This document shows positions 25,980 through 34,214 of a stretch of DNA of 48,227 nucleotides, piece by piece (the stretch's first letter is position 1; each line of letters begins with the position of its first letter). The stretch covers positions 1-48,227 of the forward strand of contig JAKSKX010000018.1 in assembly GCA_024401535.1 (NCBI GenBank). Direction: 5' to 3'. This stretch comes from Paludibacteraceae bacterium (lineage in GTDB: Bacteria; Bacteroidota; Bacteroidia; Bacteroidales; Paludibacteraceae). The notes beneath the pieces were generated by a model. That model was given only the letters and a program-made list of their open reading frames with translations, ran no database searches and was not told where the DNA came from. The translations under genes and the position numbers were made by a program.

Positions 25980-26049
25980 CAAAATTAGTTGGTTTCCACT
26001 GCGTGGGAAATACCTTTCAGTTGGTAATTGCATCACTAATGTATGTGAT
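25980..26049 (-). promoter_or_regulatory. Sulfur-regulon promoter of the trxA operon
   Basis: Minus strand: palindrome at 26032-26049 (plus-strand reading ATCACTAATGTATGTGAT, identical to the porin site), 17 bp, GGTATTTC (26007-26014), 19 bp, TAATTTTG (25980-25987). The palindrome starts right after the hemL stop codon. Confidence 0.88.
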
Positions 26050-26050
26050 A

Positions 26051-27325
26051 TTACCCGTTGAAACTTTTTGCAACTTCCAGAACTTTAGTGAGTTGTGCCT
26101 TTGTGTGCGCAGTAGAAATGAAGTTACCCTCGAACTGAGAAGGCGAGAAATATATGCCGTTTGCGAGCATGTGCCTCCAGAATCGTGCGAATCGTTCAGT
26201 GTCACTACTTTTCGCATCGTCGAAGTCTTTAGGCGACTTCCCTTCCGTAAAGAAAGGTGTGAACATGTTTTCGACTCTGTTAACAGCAATTCCCTTGTTT
26301 GAAAGGATATCTGAAAGTTCGTCGATAAACCATTTAGCCTTGGCGTTTAGCTCGTCATAGACTTTCGGCTGAGAAAGCACTTCAAGCGTTGCAAGTCCTG
26401 CGGTCATGGCTACTGGGTTTCCCGAGAGAGTTCCAGCCTGATAGACCGGACCTATCGGTGCAAGCATCTGCATGATTTCCCTTCTGCCACCGAAAGCGGC
26501 TGCGGGGAAGCCTCCGCCTACAATCTTTCCCACTGCTGTCAAGTCAGGAGTTATGCCGTAGTATTTTTGTGCGCCACCTAAAGTCAAGCGGAAGCCCGTA
26601 ATCACCTCGTCAAAAATAAGAAGCGAACCGTTTTTCCTTGTAATTTCCCTAATGAACTGCAGGAAGCCGTCTCTTTGTGGCACAACACCCATGTTTGCAG
26701 GAACTGGCTCGACAATAACTGCGGCAATTTCGCCCTTGTGTTTGTCAAATACTTCCTTTAGCTTTTCTTTGTCGTTGAACGGCACTACGAGTGTGTATTT
26801 TACAAAGTCTCGAGGCACGCCGGCTGAACTGCCTATTCCGCAAGTTGCTACACCAGAGCCTGCACTTACGAGCAGATGGTCGGCATGACCGTGGTAACAG
26901 CCGTCGAACTTCACAATATAGTCACGATTAGTGAAGCCTCTGGCAAGTCTGATTGCTGACATTGTTGCCTCTGTTCCAGAGTTCACGAAACGAACCTGTT
27001 CCATTGACGGAATGAGTTCCGACACACGTCTTGCCAAGTCAGTTTCAAGTGTTGTTGGAATTCCGTAGCTTGTTCCGTTTTTCACTGCGTCAATCACAGC
27101 CGACTGAACTTGAGGGTTAGAATGTCCTGCAATGAACACACCCCAAGAGAGGCAGAAGTCAATGAACTTGTTTCCGTCAATATCAGTGAGTTCTGCACCA
27201 TCGGCAGATTTAATAAATAGTGGTGTTTCTCCGACTGAGCGCAAAGCCCTCACGGGGCTGTTTACTCCGCCCGGAATATATTTTTGAGCCTCTGTAAAGG
27301 CTTGTTTGCTTTTTTGCCTGTTCAT
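26051..27325 (-). CDS. hemL: Glutamate-1-semialdehyde 2,1-aminomutase
   Basis: A 424-residue PLP enzyme starting at ATG 27323-27325 (MNRQKSKQAF). PLP lysine Lys267 lies in GKIVGGGFPAAAFGG; FDEVITGFR (about 238-246) is the cofactor Asp region; YHGHAD is present. It turns glutamate-1-semialdehyde into 5-aminolevulinate. It follows hemA by 16 bp, so they form one operon from the promoter at 28236-28306. Confidence 0.95.
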   Translation of the reverse strand: MNRQKSKQAFTEAQKYIPGGVNSPVRALRSVGETPLFIKSADGAELTDIDGNKFIDFCLSWGVFIAGHSNPQVQSAVIDAVKNGTSYGIPTTLETDLARRVSELIPSMEQVRFVNSGTEATMSAIRLARGFTNRDYIVKFDGCYHGHADHLLVSAGSGVATCGIGSSAGVPRDFVKYTLVVPFNDKEKLKEVFDKHKGEIAAVIVEPVPANMGVVPQRDGFLQFIREITRKNGSLLIFDEVITGFRLTLGGAQKYYGITPDLTAVGKIVGGGFPAAAFGGRREIMQMLAPIGPVYQAGTLSGNPVAMTAGLATLEVLSQPKVYDELNAKAKWFIDELSDILSNKGIAVNRVENMFTPFFTEGKSPKDFDDAKSSDTERFARFWRHMLANGIYFSPSQFEGNFISTAHTKAQLTKVLEVAKSFNG

Positions 27326-27341
27326 AATCTTGATTTTTTGG

Positions 27342-28202
27342 TTAAGCTGGTCTTTTGCTGTACTCTTGCCAGTGAACAAGTTTTTCGATTTCCTGCTCTA
27401 TTATTTCTTCGCACTTGCCTATTTCATCCTCTCTTTTTTTCAAATTTTGTTGTGCGAGTGCTTCTATTTCCCCTAGTTTATAAAGTCTTTTGTTTGGACT
27501 TTGTGCAACATTACTTTCAATGTCGTCTGGGTTTGCAAGGTCAATGAGCAGTTGATTTTTTTCTGCTGGCAAATCGTCTCTGCCGATGATTGTGTGCGGT
27601 GCAGAGGTTGCGCTTATCACGACATCAGAGAGAGAAAGAAGTTTCTGCTTTTCGCTTAATGGCAGAGCCACTGCGTTATATTTATCAGCTAATACCTCAG
27701 CTTTTTCAATACTTCGGTTGGCAAGAATGATGTTCGCTGAACCTCTTGCAGTCAGGAAGCCCAAAATCGATTCGGTAAGTTCGTTCACACCGATGATGCT
27801 GACAACTTTTGAAGAAAGGTCGGTCAATTCCTTGCATAGAATGTCAACAGTGACTTGAGAGTATGACACAGCTCCGCGTGCGATGGCTGTCTCTGTACGT
27901 GTACGATGGCCTACGCAAATTGCAGTCTGAAATAGTTTGTTGATTGACGAAGACAGACGGCCTGTTTCCCTTGCTTCGATATATGACTTTTTAATTTGGC
28001 CGAGTATCGCACCTTCGCCTAAAAGCGGAGATTCAAGCCCTGCAGCCACACGAAACAAATGTCTGGCGGTTTGTACCGGAATTTCTCCTTCGCCCCAATA
28101 GAGCTCTGTTCGTGCGCAGGTCTTTATAAGTACGCCGTCTGACCTTTTGGCAACGAGTACAGGTGACTCGCTCCTGTTATTTACAATAATCGAATGTACC
28201 AT
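27342..28202 (-). CDS. hemA: Short glutamyl-tRNA reductase
   Basis: A 286-residue protein starting at ATG 28200-28202 (MVHSIIVNN). It has the catalytic cysteine Cys29 in TCARTELY, SPLLGEGAILGQIK and GVGHRTRTET-like sequence (ICVGHRTRTETAI), an altered dinucleotide site, and the long spinal helix at the end. Ordinary enzymes have about 415 residues. This one lacks about 20 N-terminal residues and the whole C-terminal dimerisation domain. The catalytic core remains, so it may be active as a reduced form. It is the first gene of the hemA-hemL unit. Confidence 0.85.
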   Translation of the reverse strand: MVHSIIVNNRSESPVLVAKRSDGVLIKTCARTELYWGEGEIPVQTARHLFRVAAGLESPLLGEGAILGQIKKSYIEARETGRLSSSINKLFQTAICVGHRTRTETAIARGAVSYSQVTVDILCKELTDLSSKVVSIIGVNELTESILGFLTARGSANIILANRSIEKAEVLADKYNAVALPLSEKQKLLSLSDVVISATSAPHTIIGRDDLPAEKNQLLIDLANPDDIESNVAQSPNKRLYKLGEIEALAQQNLKKREDEIGKCEEIIEQEIEKLVHWQEYSKRPA

Positions 28203-28235
28203 TTCGCAACTTAGTTTAATTCTTATTTCCAAGTG

Positions 28236-28306
28236 CAAAATTACAGGTAGTTGAGCGCCCGTGAAATCGCAGAAAATAGTGCAAAGGCATACCAAATGTT
28301 TGGTAT
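28236..28306 (-). promoter_or_regulatory. Variant sulfur-regulon promoter of hemA-hemL
   Basis: Minus strand: palindrome ATACCAAACATTTGGTAT (28289-28306), 18 bp, GCGATTTC (28263-28270), 19 bp, TAATTTTG (28236-28243). The promoter part fits the regulon, but the half-site is ATACC instead of ATCAC and the first spacer is one base longer. Nineteen bases around the -33 element (GTTGAGCGCCCGTGAAATC, plus strand) are identical to the hemC promoter. Confidence 0.7.
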
Positions 28307-28313
28307 TTTTGGT

Positions 28314-28793
28314 TTATTTTTTGTAAACGGAGACGAAACTGCTTGCCTTTTCACGAATGAGTTCAAAGTTTTCCCTTATAGAGTCACGAATCCTCATGGC
28401 AAGTCGCACATCCGTGGCATTGGATGAAACGGCAACCGCCAAGTTCCCTTCCTTGAAGATTGCAGGCGAAGTGAAGTCGCAGAGCTTCGGGCTGTCGCAG
28501 ACGCTTGCAAGGACGTGTCTTTCCTCGGCGTCTCTCTTTATTTGCTCGTTCAGTTCTGCATTCTCTGTGCAGACATAGACAAGCAGCGCGCCTTCCAAGT
28601 CGCTCGGCTCGTAACTTTTCTGAACGAGTGTGAAGGGCAAAGATTCGAAACCTTCCTTGAATTGGGGAGAAACTATTGTGGCTTCGTCAGTAAATCGAGA
28701 GAGAATAGTTGCTTTGTGCAGTCCGACTCTTCCTCCCCCGACAATGACGATTTTCTTCCCCTCGATGTTTATATTTATCGGCAAGAAGTTCAT
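28314..28793 (-). CDS. Precorrin-2 dehydrogenase (Met8/CysG N-terminal type)
   Basis: A 159-residue protein with an N-terminal NAD-binding fold (IVIVGGGRVGLHKA, about 16-29), TIVSPQF, and CDSPKLCDFTSPAI, the conserved region of siroheme synthase dehydrogenases. It oxidises precorrin-2 to sirohydrochlorin; relatives also insert iron. No separate ferrochelatase (CbiK/SirB) is visible, so this protein may do both or iron insertion is encoded elsewhere. Its ATG overlaps the stop of hemB (ATGA). Confidence 0.9.
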   Translation of the reverse strand: MNFLPININIEGKKIVIVGGGRVGLHKATILSRFTDEATIVSPQFKEGFESLPFTLVQKSYEPSDLEGALLVYVCTENAELNEQIKRDAEERHVLASVCDSPKLCDFTSPAIFKEGNLAVAVSSNATDVRLAMRIRDSIRENFELIREKASSFVSVYKK

Positions 28794-29791
28794 GAAAAGT
28801 ATTGTTTAGCGTAGTAACTTATTATGTATTTTGCTCCAGCTCTGCGAATGGCAGTCAAACTTTCGTGGAAGATTCGCTTCTCGTCAAAGAAGCCCTGCAG
28901 TGCGGCGTTAAGCAGCATTGAGTATTCTCCGCTGACTTGATATGCGACAAGAGGAAATTCTGGGAATTGCACTGAGGCACGGTAAATCACATCAAGGTAT
29001 GCCAAAGCCGGCTTTACCATAATCCAGTCTGTGCCTTCGTTGATGTCTGCCTCAATCTCCTCTATGCCCTGGTTCTTTGTTCTGTAGTCCATCTGGTAGC
29101 TCTTTCTGTCTCCGAAACCAGGTGCAGAGCCAGCCGCGTCTCTGAAAGGACCGTAGTATGCTGAAGCATATTTGGCCGAGTAAGCCAGAATTTTAACGTG
29201 CTTTGTCCTTTCGTCGCTGTCAAGTTTTTCTCTTAGCGTTGTAATCTGCCCGTCCATCATTGCCGATGGCGCAACGAAGTCTGCACCTGCCAGTGCATGC
29301 TGATAGGCCATCTCTGCCAGCAGTGGAAGCGTAGAGTCGTTGTCAACATCGTAAAAGTCCCTTCCTTCCTCGTCCTTGACTTTGGTCAAAAGTCCGCAAT
29401 GGCCGTGGGAAGTGTATTCGCATAGGCAGACGTCTGTAAAAACAATGACTTGTGGAAAGGATTTCTTTATTGCACGCACAGCTCGAGAGATGATGTTGTC
29501 TTCCTTGTAAGCCGCAGTTCCCCTCTCGTCCTTCTCGTTTTGAGGAACTACACCGAACAGCAGCACCTTGTTTATTCCAAGAGAAACAAGTTCCTCTATG
29601 TCAGCTAAAAGCGTGTCTATTGAGAAGCGGAAGATTCCCTTCATCGAAGGGATTTCGGTCTTTATATTTTCACCTTCTTCCACAAAATAAGGGTAGATGA
29701 AGTCTTCGGGCAGAATGGCTTCGACATCTGCGTATTTGTCTCTAGTAAGTTGGGTTGCCCTATATTGTCTGAATCGTTTGAACTGCTTCAT
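28790..29791 (-). CDS. hemB: Porphobilinogen synthase (5-aminolevulinate dehydratase)
   Basis: A 333-residue enzyme. The zinc-binding cysteines are in DVCLCEYTSHGHCG (Cys122, Cys124, Cys132) and the two active-site lysines are Lys207 (YSAKYAS) and Lys260 (MVKPALAYLD). It condenses two 5-aminolevulinates into porphobilinogen. The length is normal. Its start overlaps the end of the upstream fusion gene by 32 bp and its stop overlaps the next start, indicating tight translational coupling. Confidence 0.97.
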   Translation of the reverse strand: MKQFKRFRQYRATQLTRDKYADVEAILPEDFIYPYFVEEGENIKTEIPSMKGIFRFSIDTLLADIEELVSLGINKVLLFGVVPQNEKDERGTAAYKEDNIISRAVRAIKKSFPQVIVFTDVCLCEYTSHGHCGLLTKVKDEEGRDFYDVDNDSTLPLLAEMAYQHALAGADFVAPSAMMDGQITTLREKLDSDERTKHVKILAYSAKYASAYYGPFRDAAGSAPGFGDRKSYQMDYRTKNQGIEEIEADINEGTDWIMVKPALAYLDVIYRASVQFPEFPLVAYQVSGEYSMLLNAALQGFFDEKRIFHESLTAIRRAGAKYIISYYAKQYFS

Positions 29792-31661
29792 AAGTTGTTT
29801 TTCCTTTAGCGATGAATAATAAATGTTTTGAGATATTCTCTCCGTAAAGTTGCTTGAAAGCTTCTACTGTAGAAGGTGAAGTAAAGAGAACTTTGTCAAA
29901 CTTAGTCAAGTCCTGCTTTATAGCTTCCCTGTTTGGTTGGTTTGTATAGACTGGCAAATCGACAACCTCGTGTCCTTGCTCGATAAGTTTTTCTGAAAGT
30001 ATTTTCAAGCCTTTGTTTGAACGAGCGAGCAGTATTTTTGACTTAATTTTGTCAGCAAACCATTCGATGATTCCCTCTGCAGACTCTGTATGTGATTCGT
30101 ATGTCACGTTTGCGCCTCTCTGCCTTAAAGCTTCTGTGGTTGTCGGGCCGACGCTGATGATTTTTGCTCCGTCAAGAGGTTTGTCATAGTATTTCACCCC
30201 GTATCTTGATGTAAATACAATGAAGTCGAAGTCTTTGGTGTCTGGCAGTGGAATGTTGTTTCCCTCGATGCAAATCAGTGGTGTTTGACTTGTTGAACTT
30301 GTGTCATAGACCTTCTCTTTGTGTTCACGAGCCGAGAAACGTACAACTTCGCCGACAACAATCAGTACGGGCGAGTCGTGAAAAACTGCATATTCAAGTT
30401 CTCCGAGCGTTGAATAAATTTCTCTTTGACTTGGAAGCGAGACATTTGTAACCAGAGCAACAGGCGTTTCCTTTCCTCTTCCCTGTTTCAGCAGAGAGCT
30501 TGCAATAGCGCTTATTTCCGAACCTCCCATGTAATAGACAAGAGTGTCAGAGTCAGGTGTTAGCGGTGAAGCTGAATGCCCAAGCACAAAGGCAACACTT
30601 CTTGCAACGCCTCTGTGCGTTAATGGAATTTGAGTAAGCGAGGCAAGAGCATTTCCGCTGCTTATTCCCGGAATGACCTCAACCTCAACCATTCGTGATT
30701 TTAGAAAGTCTATTTCTTCTCTGCCGTGAGCAAAAACCATCGGGTCGCCACCTTTCAGCCTTACAACCTGCTTGCCAGAAATGGCTGCTTGATAGAGAAG
30801 TTCGTTTATCGCGTCCTGGCTATGGCTGTGTTTTCCTGACCGTTTGCCAACATATATTTTTTCAGCCGAAAACCTTTGCAAGTAATCTTCATTCGTAAGA
30901 TCGTCAAAGAAGATTATTGAAGCTTCTTCTAATGCCTTGTTTCCCTTTATAGTAATTAGCTCTGGGTCGCCCGGGCCGAAACCGACGAGCTTGACTTTCC
31001 CGTAACTTTTTCTTATGTCAAGGGGGGTGAAAATCTCTCTTATCCAAGGCTCTACATCACTGCTCGCAGTAACGGCAAGGTTTCCCTGCAGAGGATGAGT
31101 TTTGAAGGGAAGTTCCTCGCTTGCAAGGTGTCGAAGTCCCAGTCTGTCGAGTGCGCAGGTGGCGACAATAAGCGCATCAATGCTTCCGTTGTTAACCTGC
31201 TCGATTCTTTCTTCAATAGTGCCACGAACAGGCACAACATCAAGGTCTGGGCGCAGTGCTAGAAGCTCGGCTTTTCTCTGTGCCGAACTTGTTCCGACTT
31301 TACTGTGTTCTGGTAGGGAATCGAGTGTGTGCCTGTTCTTTGCAATCAGAGAGTCGCTTTTGTTTTCTGCCTTTGTAAGCGCAATGACTTCTATGCCTGC
31401 AGGCAAAGGATAGGGAAGGTCTTTGGCAGAATGTATTCCAATGTCTGCCCTATGTTCAAGTATTGCGCTGTCAAGTTCCCTAGTGAAGAAGTCTGCTGCT
31501 AAAGAAGGTTCCATCAGAGAGATTTCCTTGTGTTGATCTCCGAATGATGAGGTTTTTATTATCTCGTATTCTATATCCTTTTTCAGGAGAGAGAGTACTT
31601 CCTCCACTTGCAGTAATGCCAAAGCACTCTGCCTTGAAATAATTTTTATTATTTTACCCAT
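29760..31661 (-). CDS. hemC: HemC-CobA-HemD fusion: from porphobilinogen to precorrin-2
   Basis: A 633-residue protein starting at ATG 31659-31661 (MGKIIKIISR). Residues 1 to about 215 match hydroxymethylbilane synthase domains I-II, with catalytic Asp81 in HSAKDLPYPLP. About 221-445 is uroporphyrinogen-III methyltransferase (VGFGPGDPELIT; RLKGGDPMVFAHG at about 301-313; PGISSG). About 465-633 is uroporphyrinogen-III synthase. Domain III of HemC, which carries the cysteine that holds the dipyrromethane cofactor, is missing: after PLQGNLAVTASSD the sequence runs straight into CobA. The only Cys in the HemC part is Cys169. It is first in the operon with hemB and met8. Confidence 0.9.
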   Translation of the reverse strand: MGKIIKIISRQSALALLQVEEVLSLLKKDIEYEIIKTSSFGDQHKEISLMEPSLAADFFTRELDSAILEHRADIGIHSAKDLPYPLPAGIEVIALTKAENKSDSLIAKNRHTLDSLPEHSKVGTSSAQRKAELLALRPDLDVVPVRGTIEERIEQVNNGSIDALIVATCALDRLGLRHLASEELPFKTHPLQGNLAVTASSDVEPWIREIFTPLDIRKSYGKVKLVGFGPGDPELITIKGNKALEEASIIFFDDLTNEDYLQRFSAEKIYVGKRSGKHSHSQDAINELLYQAAISGKQVVRLKGGDPMVFAHGREEIDFLKSRMVEVEVIPGISSGNALASLTQIPLTHRGVARSVAFVLGHSASPLTPDSDTLVYYMGGSEISAIASSLLKQGRGKETPVALVTNVSLPSQREIYSTLGELEYAVFHDSPVLIVVGEVVRFSAREHKEKVYDTSSTSQTPLICIEGNNIPLPDTKDFDFIVFTSRYGVKYYDKPLDGAKIISVGPTTTEALRQRGANVTYESHTESAEGIIEWFADKIKSKILLARSNKGLKILSEKLIEQGHEVVDLPVYTNQPNREAIKQDLTKFDKVLFTSPSTVEAFKQLYGENISKHLLFIAKGKTTYEAVQTIQTI

Positions 31662-31693
31662 TTTCGCAACTTTTTTAAGTTTAATTCCATTTG

Positions 31694-31772
31694 CAAAATT
31701 AGTTGTTGTTGAGCGCCCGTGAAATCCCATAAAAATACCACCTATATCACATAAGTTTGTGATATAGGTGGT
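31694..31772 (-). promoter_or_regulatory. Sulfur-regulon promoter of the hemC-hemB-met8 operon
   Basis: Minus strand: palindrome at 31746-31763 (plus reading ATCACATAAGTTTGTGAT), 17 bp, GGGATTTC (31721-31728), 19 bp, TAATTTTG (31694-31701). The palindrome is the core of a longer perfect inverted repeat, 31737-31772, with 15-bp arms and a 6-bp centre. Confidence 0.88.
31731..31772 (-). terminator. Terminator of the cysD-cysN-cysH-sir operon overlapping the hemC operator
   Basis: The 15-bp-arm inverted repeat at 31737-31772 lies 26 bp past the sulfite-reductase stop. On the minus strand it is followed by ATTTTTAT, so the RNA can form a terminator-like hairpin. The T-run is short, so termination may be partial. 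Confidence 0.6.
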
Positions 31773-31797
31773 TAATGAAGATTTTAGTGATAGTATT

Positions 31798-34200
31798 CTA
31801 TTTCTTCTTTATAATTACTTGCCAATAGCCGTCGGTATGCTGTGTTTGTGACAGAATCTCGTGACCTTCAAGCTTAACAGAGCCTGGCACATTTTCGATT
31901 GGCTTGCCGTCATCTAGCAGAATTTCAAGAATATCTCCCGATTTAAGTGTTGCAAGTTCAATCTTTGTGCGAACAAAGTTCATAGGACATAGCACACCTC
32001 TTAAATCCTTGCTTTTTGTTATTTCAATATTTGAAGAAGGGTTTTCTTTGTGAGACTCGGCCTTAGTTTCAATTTTTGCTTGAACTTCGTTGTTTTTTCC
32101 CTCTGCAAGATTCTCTGCAGAAATTTTCTTGAACTGCAAACTGTCGTCCATTCCGGCGTAAAGGGAATTTACTGAAGCGGCAAGTGCATCGGCTTGATTT
32201 TGGTTGTATTCTCCGTTTTCCCCCTCTGTCTTTGCCTTTTCCACCAAAGGTAGAAAGTCTTTTGAAACAAGCTCAGTTTCGATAAACTCCTTGATGAACG
32301 CATCGAACACTTCCGAAGGCTGCTGTGGGTCGAGACCTCTTGTAACCAAAAGCATTCTCGAAGCGTGGAAGATAACTTCGTATAGGCCCTTGCCCTCCTT
32401 CGCATATTTAGTCTGGGCTTCCTTGATTGCCTCCTGGTCAACGGTAATCATGTCGAACAAGCCTGCGGAACACTCTGGTTTTCCTCGTTTTTCTACATTA
32501 AAGACATCATTACTTCCCCAGTCAAAGTAATAGTTCTTGTCAACTGCGAACAAAGGAACTTCAGAGTATTTTTCCACTAGCGAAATAGCGATTTTGTGGC
32601 CTGCTTTGCTTCTTAACCACTTGTTGAAAGTAAGAGGAGAATCTGGAAGAATTGACTCGCTTCGCATCGTCGATATAAACATTGAATTTGCAATTTGACT
32701 CACTTTCGTATCGTCGATTTCCAATTCTGCAGCTTCGATAAATTTAGAAATAAGTGCAACAGCAAAATCTGGAACTTTGTAAGCAGCTATTGTACCTATG
32801 CTCTCAGCCAAAGCCGGAGAGTCAGTATAGTTGGCTGCAACAAACACCTGGTAGGCAGGGTAGGCGTGGTCTGTGTGCAGAACCTTTCCCACAAAACCAA
32901 GGTCAGTCCAAAGAGGCTGACCGCACAAGTTCGGACAGCCGGTAATGTTTATGCGTGCATCGTCCAAATATGAAAGGTCAAGTGCGCTGTTCTCAAGTCG
33001 TGAATAGATTGCGTCGGCAAGTCCTTTTGAAAGACAGATTCCAAGGCGGCAAGTGTCTGCACCCGTACAAGAAACAATATTATTCAGAACTGCCGGCTTG
33101 TCGTAGTCGGAAGTGTAGTTTCTAATTAGTTCCTCAAGTTCAGCCAACTTTTCCGAAGGAATGTTTCTGAGGCGGATATTCTGTCTTGTTGTGAAGCGAA
33201 CAGTATGCTTGCTTATCTTTGCTACAAAGTTAAGCACTGCCTTTAGCTGCTCGACTTTCTCGTCATTGTCAAGCGAGATATTTCCCCATACAAAAGGAAT
33301 GACTACAGTACGGTCATTGTCAGAGCTGTGAGGAAAGTCTCCGAGCTTCACATCAAGTTTTTTGCCTGTAGCTTTCTCCTTTTCAAAGAACTCGTCGATA
33401 AGTTTGAAAGTTTCCTCCTCGCCATTCTTATAGAAAATATATCTTATTCGAGCCTGATGCTTGTTCTTGCGATTGCCATGAGTGTTAAAGAAGGTCTTCA
33501 TAGCCTTTATAAGTGCGTAGAGGTCTTCAGCAGGGATGAACTCTTTGTAAAGCCAGCCCACAGTAGGCTTTGAACCGGCGCCACCACCGATATAGACCTT
33601 GAAGCCACGCTTGCCGTCCTTAATTTTGGCAACAAAACCAATGTCGTTTATTCCAGCGTAGTCCTCGAATTTTTCGTCACTCGAGAATGCAATCTTCATT
33701 TTTCGAGGCATTAGGAATGAGTCTGCCTCTGGCACAAGCACGTCTGTCACTGCCATAGCATATGGCGTAGTGTCGAAAGTCTCTGTCTGCGAAATGCCGG
33801 AGAATTCGCTTACAAGAATGTTTCGCAGAGTGTTTCCTCCACCTCCTTTTGTCGCAAGACCTGCGGCTTCGAGTTCACTAAGCACGCTTTCGACTTCATC
33901 AAGTTCAAGGTTAAGAATCTGAATTTCAGCACGTGTTGTGATGTGAAGCAGGTTAGAGCCGTGACGTTTTGCAATGTCTATTACCTGCAGCAACTGGTTT
34001 GGGGTAATGACTCCGCCAGTAGCACGAATTCGCGCCATATAGACCTCATTCTTTCGCTGTTCGTACACACCCATAGGCACACGAAAAGCTTTGAACTCAA
34101 CACCGTTTACTGTTCCTCCCTGATAGCCTTGAGCTAACTTGCCGAACTTGCTGATGTCGGCAGTTAAAGTCTCTGGTAATTTATATGTTGTATCGCTCAT
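31798..34200 (-). CDS. Siroheme sulfite reductase fused to HEPN-like and TusA-like domains
   Basis: An 800-residue protein. Residues 1 to about 490 are a NirA/CysI-type reductase with two ferredoxin-like halves. The siroheme-4Fe4S cysteines are Cys378, Cys384 (SCTGADTCRLG) and Cys422, Cys426 (TGCPNLCG). About 530-660 looks like the HEPN-type helical domain fused to sulfite reductases in Bacteroidota (my recollection of the family; pattern GKGLYEVIFHASRMLLVTRG). A charged linker leads to a TusA-like domain (about 730-800) with the sulfur-carrying Cys738 in LRGVLCPMN. It makes sulfide from sulfite; the TusA domain suggests the product is handed over as a persulfide. It is 14 bp after cysH and last in its operon. 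Confidence 0.9.
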   Translation of the reverse strand: MSDTTYKLPETLTADISKFGKLAQGYQGGTVNGVEFKAFRVPMGVYEQRKNEVYMARIRATGGVITPNQLLQVIDIAKRHGSNLLHITTRAEIQILNLELDEVESVLSELEAAGLATKGGGGNTLRNILVSEFSGISQTETFDTTPYAMAVTDVLVPEADSFLMPRKMKIAFSSDEKFEDYAGINDIGFVAKIKDGKRGFKVYIGGGAGSKPTVGWLYKEFIPAEDLYALIKAMKTFFNTHGNRKNKHQARIRYIFYKNGEEETFKLIDEFFEKEKATGKKLDVKLGDFPHSSDNDRTVVIPFVWGNISLDNDEKVEQLKAVLNFVAKISKHTVRFTTRQNIRLRNIPSEKLAELEELIRNYTSDYDKPAVLNNIVSCTGADTCRLGICLSKGLADAIYSRLENSALDLSYLDDARINITGCPNLCGQPLWTDLGFVGKVLHTDHAYPAYQVFVAANYTDSPALAESIGTIAAYKVPDFAVALISKFIEAAELEIDDTKVSQIANSMFISTMRSESILPDSPLTFNKWLRSKAGHKIAISLVEKYSEVPLFAVDKNYYFDWGSNDVFNVEKRGKPECSAGLFDMITVDQEAIKEAQTKYAKEGKGLYEVIFHASRMLLVTRGLDPQQPSEVFDAFIKEFIETELVSKDFLPLVEKAKTEGENGEYNQNQADALAASVNSLYAGMDDSLQFKKISAENLAEGKNNEVQAKIETKAESHKENPSSNIEITKSKDLRGVLCPMNFVRTKIELATLKSGDILEILLDDGKPIENVPGSVKLEGHEILSQTQHTDGYWQVIIKKK

Positions 34201-34214
34201 TTGTAAATCTTGTT

